NCBI GenBank assembly: GCA_002914845.1 | Contig: JXTC01000018.1 | Location: 84,110-148,109 of the forward strand | From: Trema orientale | Lineage: Eukaryota; Streptophyta; Magnoliopsida; Rosales; Cannabaceae | Reading direction: 5' to 3' | DNA: 64,000 nt | Shown: in pieces, positions 12,801 to 24,354 of the stretch | How the letters are laid out: each line of letters begins with the position of its first letter | How positions within the stretch are numbered: position 1 is the first letter of the stretch | The notes under the pieces: model-generated | Told to the model about the DNA's origin: nothing | Databases searched by the model: none | What the model saw: only the letters and a program-made list of their open reading frames with translations | Made by a program: the position numbers and the translations under genes

Positions 12801-15069
12801 CAAAATAAAAGTGAAATGATAAAAACATAGGAGAAAAGTAAGGAAAAGGGAAAATAATATTTTCGCATGACTGCAACTACATAGGAGAAAAAAGTGGCGG
12901 AAAATGGAACACTGGGGGATAATCTTGATCCAGACAGAAATATACCAATACCATTCAACAAAGACTCGGAGACATAAAGCTTTCATACAGCGACAAAGAC
13001 AAAAGCAAACAGAAGCAAACAGTAGGCAGTTNTATACAGGAAATCAATAAGGGCCAAAGGGGCACCTGTTTAGCTTGATTTGGCTTCACTGATGGGGCGG
13101 GCCTTTTTGAAGGAACAGCCGGCTTGGCTGCAGGGACCTGCAATAGATTACAATCCAAAGAGATAAATACAAGATGGATAAACATAGCCACAGAAAGAGC
13201 ATAATAAAACCAAATTCATGGAGTATAAGCAGAAAGAACAGTTTTTTATTAAGCAAGAATAATGTGGAACACTTTAAACCCAAATAGAAAAACATTTTGC
13301 ATGATACTAACTGAAATTTTTATATGTACGACAAGCCAAAAAAATAACTGGAACAACATAATCCACCCAATTGTGGACTTCAGAAGTTACTCACATCTTC
13401 ATCAGAATCATCAGAGTCACTTTCTTCTTCTGAACTTTCATCTGTCTTCTTTAGCGGTTCAACCTTTTTGGCAGCAGGAACAGAATTTTTGGTTGTACCC
13501 TACAGTGACGGAGAAACTTTAATATGGCTAAGGAACCAAAATAGAAAGGCCACATACTACGAAATTAACATTTTTCTTGCCTCGTCATCAGATTCACTTT
13601 CTGAAGACTCATCAGAATCAGAGCTATCACTGGATTCCTTTTTCCCTTGAGGGGTAGAAGCGGGAGCCTTTTTTACTGCCTCTTCCTACACACAATCATT
13701 CAGATTAAGTTCAAAATAATCATCAATAGAATCTCTGAATACTACATTCAACACAAGTGAAGAAATTGTAGTGTCAATATAAATAGAATAGAAAACATAA
13801 TAATGATTATGCGTTATACCTCATCAGAATCAGACTCAGAATCAGTCTCTTCAGAGCTGCTATCTGAATCAGATTTCTTAGGAGCTACAGATCCATTTTT
13901 GGCAGCCGCTGCAGGCAATTTCTTTGCTTGAGGAGCAACCTTAGTTGTTTCCTTCTGCAGTATCATTAAAAATAGTTTGCTTCAAGTTCAACTATCTGAA
14001 CAAATAAATGATTGTTGCCCGAGATTCAAAGTTACTACTATATAAATAAGTTAACATTGTACACGGTACTCACAGTTTCTTCATCTGAGGAGCTGTCATC
14101 ACTTGACTCCTCTTCTGAGCTACCATCCGAACTAACAGTACCATTTTTAGCGGGCACAGGCTTTTTTACAGGCACAACAGTTTTTGCAGCTGGCTTCTGA
14201 GACAACAAAATTTAGATCAATTCTCCATCAAAAGAGTTTTCAAGAGAACAAATAATATCTAGAACTAGTTTTATCTAGGCAAAATTTAGTACTTACTTCA
14301 TCCTCATCAGAGGACTCATCTGAATCATCAGAATTGCTGGTCGCCTGTCCTTTTTTAGCAGAAACAGGTTTTTTTGCAGGCACAACAGCTTTTGGGGCCG
14401 GCTTTTGGCACAACAAAACGATTGTATTTAGTTAAAAATCAATAAACAGATATAAGGAAAACTAATCCTCTCCAAACTTACCTTCTCTTCCTCAGATTCG
14501 GAAGAATCAGACTCATCAGAACTATCAGTTTCCTCTTTCTTCTTCTGTGTCTTCGCTTCAACCGTCTTCTTCAGAAGAGCTTGCTCAACAGCCTCATCTC
14601 TTTTCTGCTTCTTTGCATTCACTGCCTTCTCTATCTCATCTTCAGCCTCCCTCTTACCTTTTCACCCAGAAAATAAAAAATTAATAATTAAAACCCAAAA
14701 ATATTACAAAGCTGTATAGAAAATAAAATACAAAAATAAAAAATAAAATAGAGGGCATCCCCCTTTCACGACATACTAAATCACACTTCAAAGCCTAAGC
14801 ATAAACCCCAANAAAAAAAAAAAAAAAAACAAACAGCCACAATAATCTAAAGTCTAAACCTTTCTTTGCAGACTTTGAGGGTGGGACTACAGCAGGGGCT
14901 GCATCAACCTGTACCAAAAATCAAAACCCAATTACCCAAAAATAAAAAATAAAAACCAAAAAAAAAAAAAGAAGCAAAATAAATTCAGAGACACAAGAAG
15001 ACGTATTGAAACAATGCGATTAAGGAAGAAGCATACTTTAGTGGCGGATTTCTTGCTTGACTTGCCCAT
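9567..15069 (-). CDS. NUCL1: Nucleolin (NUC-L1-like), 20 exons
   Basis: Nucleolar RNA-binding protein that acts in rDNA chromatin, rRNA transcription and pre-rRNA processing (known for the family). Exons, high to low: 15069-15037, 14908-14860, 14657-14482, 14401-14297, 14196-14074, 13954-13820, 13685-13581, 13499-13395, 13137-13066, 12466-12395, 12296-12186, 12094-11987, 11613-11554, 11460-11378, 11305-11188, 10963-10875, 10784-10694, 10607-10516, 10229-9934, 9598-9567. Phases agree throughout and give 684 residues. The N terminus MGKSSKKSATK leads into repeated basic-then-Ser/Asp/Glu modules (about 60-418). RRM1 follows (KTLFVGNL, about 430-505; RNP1 FRGFGHVEFA), then RRM2 (HTIFVRGF, about 530-605). 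A GAR tail of GGR/RGG repeats (about 612-670) comes next, and the C terminus is GKKTTFGYDD. Intron 7 has a GC donor. The symbol is by resemblance to Arabidopsis NUC-L1; orthology was not tested. Confidence 0.95.
9731..9842. repeat. Homopolymer T/G tract in the last nucleolin intron
   Basis: A run of T, then G, a short unique stretch, then about 50 T and another G run. On the gene's strand these are C then A tracts inside intron 19 (9599-9933). Lengths are unlikely to be assembled accurately. It does not touch coding sequence. Confidence 0.9.
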
Positions 15070-15102
15070 TGGAAGGACTGAGACCGAGTCTATGAGAGAG
15101 AG

Positions 15103-15271
15103 TTAGGGTTTAAGGAGAGAAAATAAAGAGAAGGAAAACTACGGAGCCCAGCAAAACCCAAGGGTTTATAAGGTTTAGGGTTTTGGGGGTGCGCTTACGA
15201 GTGTGCGAGGAAGAGAGCTTTATCTTTATGCTATTTATATGGAAAATATTCGGCAATCGGGGTTAGGGTTT
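15103..15271 (-). promoter_or_regulatory. Nucleolin promoter with three telo boxes
   Basis: On the minus strand AAACCCTAA occurs at 15103-15111 (probably leader), 15175-15183 and 15263-15271. A possible TATA (TATAAACC) reads on the minus strand near 15163-15170. Telo boxes are typical of plant genes for ribosomal proteins and ribosome-biogenesis factors, which fits growth-linked control of nucleolin. Site II elements were not clearly identified. Confidence 0.75.
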
Positions 15272-15389
15272 TTCGGGCTGTGAGAGCCTCCGGACAGGCT
15301 TCAACTGTGCGTTTTGACAGATAAGGCACGTGTGCGTTTTCGCGTTCGTTTCTCTTTCAAGGGTAAGATTGGAATTTCGGCTTTACTGT

Positions 15390-15600
15390 GGCAAAATATC
15401 TGAACTCTTTTACAAAACGACATCGGAATTGGGAAGAGACTTGTCGTTTTAGTCGTAAACGACACCGTATGCTGAATTGCAACGGCAAGGAAGGGACTTG
15501 TCGTTTCAATCCTAAACGACACCATATGCTGAATTACAACGGCATGTTGTCTTATGCCAAAAATTACAACAATATGAAGAAAATTTTAAATAGATGTCGT
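15390..15600. repeat. 57-bp tandem repeat rich in ACGACA/TGTCGT words
   Basis: ACTTGTCGTTT starts at 15439 and again at 15496, each followed by AAACGACACC(G/A)TATGCTGAATT-type sequence, giving a period of 57 bp. A more diverged copy follows near 15668. Related words open most units of the downstream array. It lies just upstream of the nucleolin promoter. Confidence 0.75.
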
Positions 15601-18600
15601 TTTCCACCTCCGATGACCGCCCGATTTAAATAGGGCTAAGTCTTATTTTAAGTTAAATGATATCGAACTTAGAAAGAGACTTGCTACTTTAGTTGTAAGC
15701 ATATGCTGAATTACAACGACACATTATCTTATGCCGAAAACTATAACAACGTGAAGAAAATTATAAATAGATCTTATTTTTCATATTTAATGATTGCACG
15801 ATTTAAATAGGGCTAACTCTTATTTGAGGTGCTAAAAGGTTTAGGTGAGTAAAAAAACCAATGAATCGAAAAATTTAGGGTACGTTTGGCATAAAATTTG
15901 AATCTTATTTTACAAATCCGAAAACAACTTTGATATAAAAAGTTGATATCAAAATTGAAAGAAACTTAACTAAGTTTGAGCCATCTAAGGTATAATTGAC
16001 AAATTGATCGAAAAAGTGAACCAACCAATAAAATAAATATGTATATGTAGGATTCAAATATATTATAATTTTTGTAATGAGTAATATGATTTATTTTAAA
16101 AAGTATATCTAATAATACCAAAAGAAAAAAATTAACCAAACCCAAGTCTTTAAACACTATCACTCTTAAATCAAATCGCGAATTAAAAAAAAAATAGAAA
16201 CCGAATAAACCTAACTAAGTTAGTGGACAAATCAATCGAGAACTAACGAGTTAGTTTTGGAGGCGCTTCTAAACCAACTGATAAATACTACTACTAAATA
16301 GTTACCAAAATTCAACTTTAGTCATTGCTTTTCAAACCTCAAATATGGCTTTTAAATTATATTTTCATCCTAGCTTAATGCATGAATATTTATATGTGGC
16401 GTATTTTTTTTTCTAATTTTGGTGCTAAGTTTCAGTTTAAATAACATTGTTACAAAACACTGAACAAAACTAATTTGGGTCAACATCTCGGTCAGGTTAT
16501 AAGGTTAACAAGAGAAGGAATCGATACATGTCCAACGGGTGCACAGATTGGATCTAACGATTTTTGTCGATTTCATTTAGTTTGACATCAGGTCGAGTTT
16601 GGTTAAAAGTGTGGGCAAATGGGCTTTTAAAAAAAATGTTGAGCCCAAAAAATGAAGCCTTTTCGAGGACACGAATTGGAGTTTTTCCAAATAGGGGAAT
16701 AAAAACCAATTATGGAAGGAACAAAATACCTTATTTATAATTCGAATACATACAGATAACGATTACAAGGACTTAATCCCATGTATATTTTTTATATACA
16801 ATAACAATTACAAATTTCTCTATTAGACTGTAACAAATATTTATTTTTTAATGTTTCCATTTCTATGGAAATGGAATTGGAAAAGGTTTTAATGTTTCCC
16901 TTTTTAGTTTGCGAATGGAATAATCCATCCCACAAATTAGGTTATCTTATTGGATAAGGATAACGCAAGAATGGCCACTAACCTATTGACTGTCAATTGA
17001 CAGCTCGACTCTCTATGACACTAGCCTAGGGTTTTAAGAAGAATAAAGTGATAATAAGGACTAAAAAGAGGCTTCGTGCATTTTTAAAATCGAAATTCAA
17101 GCTTTACAATGGCAAAATATCTAAACTCATTTTATAAACAACACTAAACTTTTAAAAGAAATAGACTTATTGTTTAGTCATGATATGATGTATTAAAATG
17201 ACACGTCATCTTATGCTCAAAACTACAACAATATAATGTATAAAAAAATGTTGAGCCCAAAAAAATGAAGCCTTTTCGAGGGCAAAAATTGGAGTTTTTC
17301 CAAATAGGAGAATAAAAACCAGTTATGAAAGGAACATAATACCTTATTTATAATTCGAATACTTACAAATAACGATTATGAGGACTTAATTTCATGTATA
17401 TTTTTTATATATAATAATAATAACTACAATTTTCTTTATTAGACTGTAACCAATATTTCTTTTGTAATATTTCCATTTCTATGGAAATGGAATTGGAAAA
17501 GGTTTTAATGCTTCTTTTTTTAGTTTGAAGAATGGAATAATCCATCCCACATATTAGGTAATCTTATCAGCTAAGGATAACGCAAGAATAGCCACTAACC
17601 TATTGACTGTCAATTGATAACTCGACTGTCTATGGCACCAGCCTAGGGTTTTAAGAAGAATAAAGTGATAATGAAGACTAAAAATAGGTTTCGTGCATTT
17701 TTAAAATCGAAATTTAAGCTTTATAATAGCAAAATATCTGAACTCGTTTTACAAACGATACTAAACTTTCAAAAGAAAGAGACTTATCATTTAGTCATGA
17801 TATGATGTATTAAAATGACACGTCATCTTATGCTCAAAACTACAATAATATATAGAAAACTATAAATAGATGTCGTTTTTCATCTTAAATTACTCCATAC
17901 TTAAAATAAGATTTAGCCCTAAAACGTATTGGTGAGCAAAAAAATCCGAAAAACTAAATAATCTGACTAACCATGAATCGAATAATCGAAATTAAAAAGA
18001 AACTGAACTAAGTAGGTTTGCTTGGTCTAGGTAAATTTGACAAATCGGCCAAAAAAAGGTGAACGAACTAGTAGAATATATATATATATATTCATGGTCA
18101 CAAAAAAATTGTAACTATTGAGAAGTCCTCCATATATATATATGTATATAATATTTTAATTATGTTACGGATTTTGTAACAAGTGATATTCTTTATTTCA
18201 AAAAGTATTTCTAGTTTTATTAAATGAAAAAAAATAACCAAACCCCAGTCTTTAGACACTTTCACTCTTAAATAAAATCGCCATCCTTTAACCGTGAACT
18301 GAAAAAATAGAAATCGAATTAAGTGAACTAAGTTTTAGTTGATTTTAGTATAGTTGATAAATTGATTGAAAATTAATAATTTAGTTTGGTAGATACTTCT
18401 AAACTGATCAATGAATACGACAATTGAAAAGTTACAAAATTAGTCATTGATTTTCAAACCTCAAATCTAGTTATTTTAAGTATTTTTATCTCAGTTTAAT
18501 ACTTAAACATCCAAATGTAAGATACTTTTTTTTTTTAATTTTGTTGCTTAGTTACAGTTTAAATAATCTTGTTACAAAACATTGATTACAACTAATATAG

Positions 18601-19068
18601 GTCAGTTGGGTTTTGAGGTTCACAAGAGAGGGGAATCGATACCTATACAAAGGTTGCACATGTTGGATCGAACGGGTTTTCGTGGAGTTCATTCAATTTA
18701 ACATTAGGTGGAGTTTGATTGGGATAATGGCTAATGAGCTTTTAAAAAATTGTTGAGCCCCAAAAAAAGGGGCATTTTCGAGGGAAAAATTAGAGTTTTT
18801 CCAAATAGGGGAATAAACGGTAGTTATAGAAGGAATAAAGTACTTTATTTGTATTTCAAGTACAAAAAGAGCTCGACCTTCTAAGGCACCAACCTATGGT
18901 TTAAGAAGAATAAAGTGATAGTAAGGACTAAAGAGAGGAGGCGTGCATTTTTAAAATTGAAATTTATGCTTTACTATGAAAAAAATATCTAAACTCGTTT
19001 ACAAAATGACACCTAACTTTAAAAGAAAGAGATTTGTTGTTTAGCAATGATACGATGGATTAAAATAA

Positions 19069-20348
19069 GGGCGCGTCTACAATAGGGCTGTCATAATATA
19101 GCCCTATGTAAAGCCCTCAAATCTCGGTCATCCGATCTCAAATCTATGGTGCTGATTGTCATAGCTTAAATTAGATAATTTGATGCACGTGACACCGGAT
19201 TAACCCGACTTAGACCCATAAAAAGGCCTAGCAATACCCGATCCAATCCAAATCTCTCTCTCTCTCTCAATTTTTATTTCTTCGTCTCTTCTCCCCAGAT
19301 TTTTCTTGATTTGTCATCATAATCTCTCTCTTTCTCAATTGTTATCTCTTCGTATCTTCTTCCCATATTCTTCTTGATTCGTCATCTTCATATTATCCAG
19401 AGACCCAAATTCTTCACTTCAACCACTCCTTTCTTAACCTTCAAACCTCTTATCTCCTCCACTATTTTCAGATCCGTTTTGTCTCTAAACCCCTCTAAGT
19501 CGTCCATTCTCTTCGGACTAAACAAATGGGTTTATGGGTTTCTCCGTTACTTGAGCTTTGGCTTTCTTTATGACCCCTCAGTCCAAGGAAGCAGGAAGAT
19601 TATAAGATCTAGGAGGAAAATAAGGAAAACAAAATGTGATATATTCCTCTCTTGTTCTCTTTTATCTCTCTCTATTTGTATATGTACATATATCATTCTC
19701 TCTCTCATATAATTCTTATTCAAAAATTGATTTACAATGGGATGATGACTCAAAGTGCTAATCTAATTATGACAATTGTTTATTTGAGCATTTGACTCTT
19801 AAAACATGAGCAGAGATGAGATACTATATCCACTCAAAAATATGTATATGTATATCATATATATATATATATATAATATGATCGACTTTTCTTCTAGAGT
19901 GTTCTTCTTTACAACATTTTGCCTCCATGAAAGAACCAGAGAAAATTTGAGAAAAATTGAATAAAAATCCAAAATCAAAACAATAAGAAAATTACAATAA
20001 CAACAGTTCTGAGATTAGTTATTATCTGGGTATTGATCTAAATTACAGGAAAATCTCCAAATCAAAACAATAAGAATATGATTTAAAAAGGGCTCATTAA
20101 TTTGATTTACTCACGGCTTATTTATAAAACATCGAGATCTGAATCAGTGGAATAAAAGAAGAAAATCGGTGAGTAATGCATAATTAGCTTTAGAATGATG
20201 TCCTTAGGATNGCCAAACTCTTTTTTTGAACACCGCTTACCCTCTCTATGAACTCAGAAATGATGGTAACTCGGTGATTGATTTTATTGATAAAAAAAGA
20301 TGGCCTTACGTAGGGCTATATTATGGCAGCCCTATTATAGACACGCCC
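19069..20348. mobile_element. Non-autonomous Mutator-like element (1280 bp) with perfect 9-bp TSD
   Basis: Terminal inverted repeats of about 50 bp begin GGGCGCGTCTACAATAGGGC on the left and GGGCGTGTCTATAATAGGGC on the right complement, with about seven differences. The flanks are perfect 9-bp duplications TTAAAATAA (19060-19068 and 20349-20357). The paralogous site in block B (near 25956-25968) lacks the element and keeps one copy of the target, which confirms insertion. No transposase is encoded. The interior has a CT-rich leader-like stretch and a possible captured gene piece (19374-19620). TSD length and TIR form fit MULEs. Confidence 0.92.
19374..19620 (+). pseudogene. Possible captured host-gene fragment inside the Mutator-like element
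   Basis: A non-simple-sequence stretch inside the element can be read as a Ser/Arg/Phe-rich peptide beginning RHLHIIQRPKFFTSTT and continuing FKPLISSTIFRSVLSLNP. It is preceded by CT-rich sequence like a plant 5' leader. The composition resembles an organelle transit peptide, as in Pack-MULEs that capture 5' gene ends. I do not recognise the donor gene, and there is no clear ATG, so this is a hypothesis. It could equally be non-coding filler. Confidence 0.3.
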
Positions 20349-23300
20349 TTAAAATAATATGTCATTTTATGCTGAAAATTACAAAAAATGTGAAGAAGTA
20401 CTCATATATCAATTGTCATCTTAAACAACTGCAGGATTCAAATAGAGTGAAAAATTATAAACCAAATAAATTGAAACTTTTAAAAAATAAATAAATAAAC
20501 TATATTTGGTCGATTTAGTTTTAGTTGACAAAACGACCAAAAATTTAAAAACAATAAAAAAAAATGAACCCGGTAATAGGAGAAAAAGAAAACATATAGA
20601 AAGTATTTAAAATATAGGGATAATGAAACAAAGATATCTTGATTTTGACTTTTTTTTCTTTCAAAAACTAAGTAATTTTTGAATTCATTAAAATAATACC
20701 ATCATAGTTAGATCTCATCAAATTTGTACCCTATGATTCCTAATTAACTAATTTTAATATTAAAAGGAAGTTAATATCCCTTATTAACTTATTTTACCTC
20801 TTCTTTCGATTCTTATATAAACCCAAAGCCAAATATGAAGCTTTCTTATTTTTTTTCTTGATTTTATTTTTAGCACGTTTCTTTTGATTTTTTAAAATGA
20901 AAGATAAAATAATAATTATGAAATATTTTCCAATAATATATTAGTGTTAACAATTAAACGTTCTTAATAAGTTAATAAGGAGTATTCGTATCTTTTTAAC
21001 TCATCTATACTACAAATTTGCAAGGATCCTAAATATCATGGTATTATTCTGAATAATTCAAAAATTATGTTAGTTTTTGCAAAAAAAAAAAAAGTAAAAA
21101 ATCAGAGTATTTTTATGTTATTATCCCCAAAACATATTATATATGCACAATAAGTAGTATTGTTTATTTTTAAAAATATTTCTAATATTACTAGAGAAAA
21201 GATTTAATCAAAACCTCAATCTTCAGTTTCTTTTCCTCTTAGATCAAGTTGAGCCTCAATCTTAAAAAAGAAAGGGAAAAAAAAAAAAAAAAAAAGAAAC
21301 CGAAAAAGACGAACTAAGTTTGGTCAAATTGGGAAGTTGAAAAATCGATTGAAAATTGACTTGTTGGTTTTGGATGTGCTTGTAAACTAACTAATGAATA
21401 CCTTATGGATGGATTTTTAAAACTCAATTTTGGTTTTTGAACTATGTTTTCATCTTAATTTGATTCTTAAAGCTTCACATGTAATATTATGCTACTTAGA
21501 TATACATGTGCATATCATATAAATATATTCTCAATTTTGGTCCTTAGTTTCAGTTTGAATAATCTTGTTATAAGACACTAATCAAAACTAATATGAGTTA
21601 ATATCGATAGGATTTGGGGTTTACAGGAGAAAGGAATTGATATCTGTCTAAAGGGTGCACAAGTTATATCGAAAGGGTTTTAATCAAGTTTATTCGGTTT
21701 GATATCAGACTGAGTTTGGTTTGGAGAATTGTTTGATGAGCTTTGGATAAAGAGAAAAGCATGTTGACCTCAAAATAGAAAATGTAGAAGGAAGAAAAAA
21801 GAAAAAAAGAAAAAGAAAAGAGAAACGGATTCTTTCGAGAGCAAATATTGGAGTTTCTTCTAATTAGGGGAATAAAATGTTGGTTATGGAAGGAATTAAT
21901 AACCTTATTTGTAAATTTAAATATAGACAGATAAAGATTATGAGGACCCAATATTTTCCGTAAAATCAAACATATTTTTAATGCTTCCATTTTCGGTTCA
22001 TGAAAACAAAAAAAAAGAAAAAAATAACATACCCCATGTATTGGATTGTCATATTAGTTGAGGCTGGCGAAGGAATGGTGACTAGCCCAGTGACTATGAG
22101 TGTTCAAAAAAACCAATACATCACGAGAAATGAACAAATCACATTACACAACATCAATCTATACGATTTTTTTTTTTTTTTTTTTTTTTTTTCATTTATG
22201 TGGTTTGATATGATTTATAGAATCTCCAAACCATAAGGTCGGTTCAGTACACGAGAAGTTAAAACCAGATCACAATATATCTTAAATAATTTTTAAGTAA
22301 CTTTTTTAATTTTTAGTTATAACTTTAATATTTGTAGAATGTATTTTCACAATTAGGTGCAATATTTTTTTTTAGTTTTATATAAAAAAAGTTATATAGA
22401 AACAATAATTGATGATTTCAATTTGCAAAAATTGTCAAGCTTAATGCCAAAATTAACAAGTCTATTTCTACTACATGTTGTCCAAATTGTGGAAACTAAT
22501 TGCACCATACTATAAATAGAAGTGCATTTTAGTTTGATTTCTTTTGATCAATTCAACTATATAATTTGGAGATAAACAAAAATTGCATATATAATTTGGA
22601 GCTCCAAATAATAAGTTTCTAAATAATAGGTAAAACCAGCCAATCGTATGGTGAACACATTTATTAACATGACGGTAGCATCAAAGGACTCTTAGGCCCT
22701 AATGTTAGACGTAATCATAGATTGAAATCATCTAGATACAATCCTAATATTAATCATGTCAAATTATCAGGATAGTTTGTTGAGAAGCAAAAGTAATACT
22801 TGGATCTATAGCTAATTGTGAACCAGGAAAGTATGAATATGATCACACCACTAGCAGAAGAGAACAATCATAAACATAAATAATAAGGCCACAGGGAATA
22901 ACAGCCTTCTATAGTCAAATCTCCTTAGATCTCATTTTTCATCTTCAATGACTACACGATTTAAATAGGGCTAAGTCTTAATTTAAGTAAAATGACATCA
23001 AACTCAGAAAGAGACTTGCTATTTTAGTTGTAAGCGATAGCGTATGCTGAGTTATGATGACATATTGTCTTATGTCAAAAACTACAACAATGTGAAGAAA
23101 ATTATAAATAGTTCTCATTTTTCATCTTCAATAATTACAAGATTTAAATAGGGCTAACTCTTATTTGAAGTCCTAAAAGATTTCGGTGAGTAAGAAAACC
23201 AATGAATCAAAAAACTAAGTATTCGATCCATCATGAGCCGAATAAATCAAAATTGAAAGAAACTTAACTAGTTTACGCCATTTAGGTATAATTGACAAAC

Positions 23301-24182
23301 CAACCAATAAAATAAATATGCATATATTGTATTCAAATATATTATAGTTTTTTTTTAAAGGTAATATGATTTATTTTAAAAAGTATTTCTAATGTTAACA
23401 AAAGAAAAAAAATAAACAAAACCCTAGTCTTCAGACTCTTTCACTCTTAAATCAAATCGCCCTTTAACCATGAATTAAAAAAATAGAAATCGAATAAACC
23501 TAACTAAGTTTGGCCGATTTTGATATAGTTGGACAAATCAATCGAGAACTAACGAGTTAGTTTGGGATGTGCTTCTAAACTAACAGATAAACACCACTAC
23601 TGAGAAGTTACCAAAATTCAACTTTAGTCATTGCTTTTCAAACCTCAAATCTGGCTTTTAAATTATATTTTCATCCTAGCTTAATGCATGAATAATTAAA
23701 TGTAGCGTATTTTCTCAATTTTGGTACTTAGTTTCAGTTTAAAAAATCTTGTTACAATCTACTAATCAAAACTAATATAGGTCACTATATTGGTCAGGTT
23801 ATAAGGTTGACAAGAGAAGGAATCGATACATGTCTAAAGGATGCATAGACTGGTGTCGATTTTATTTTGGTTGACTTTAGGTTAAGTTTAGTTAGGAGAG
23901 TAGGATAATGGGCTTTAAAAAAAATTGTTGGACCCAAAAAAAAATTGAGCCTTTTCTAGAGCAAAAATTGGAGTTTTTCTAAATAGGAGAATAAAAGTTA
24001 GTTGTGGAAAGAACAAAATACTTTATTTGTAATTCGAATACATATAGATAATGATTACGAGGACCTAATCCCACATATATTTTTTTTACATAGAATAATA
24101 ATTAGACTTTTCTCTATAGAATATAACCAACATTTTTTTTAATGTTTCCATTTCTATGGAAATGGAATTGAAAAATGTCTTA

Positions 24183-24354
24183 GAGCCTGTTTGGCATAGT
24201 TTCCAAAAATCTTTTGGAGTCCAAAAGTTACTTTTGGGGGTGTTTGGATGAATTGTCAAAAGATCTTTTTAATGAAGCATGGACCCACTAGCTTTTACAG
24301 GAAGATCTTCTGGAGCTTTTACTTCAGGAAGTAAAAGTTATCCCAAACGGGCCC
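24183..24354. mobile_element. Tourist-like (PIF/Harbinger) MITE, 172 bp, TSD TTA
   Basis: The left end GAGCCTGTTTGGCAT and the complement of the right end GGGCCCGTTTGGGA form the inverted termini. TTA flanks both sides (24180-24182 and 24355-24357). Related repeat units at 16889, about 17500 and about 25780 have GGTTTTAATG-type sequence with a single TTA and no insert, so the empty site is visible. No coding capacity. Confidence 0.88.

Noticed and set aside
19568-19753. Minus-strand open frame opposite the possible captured fragment
   Set aside because: Lies on the complement of CT-rich and TA-rich sequence, gives a low-complexity Arg/Glu-rich peptide and has no family resemblance.
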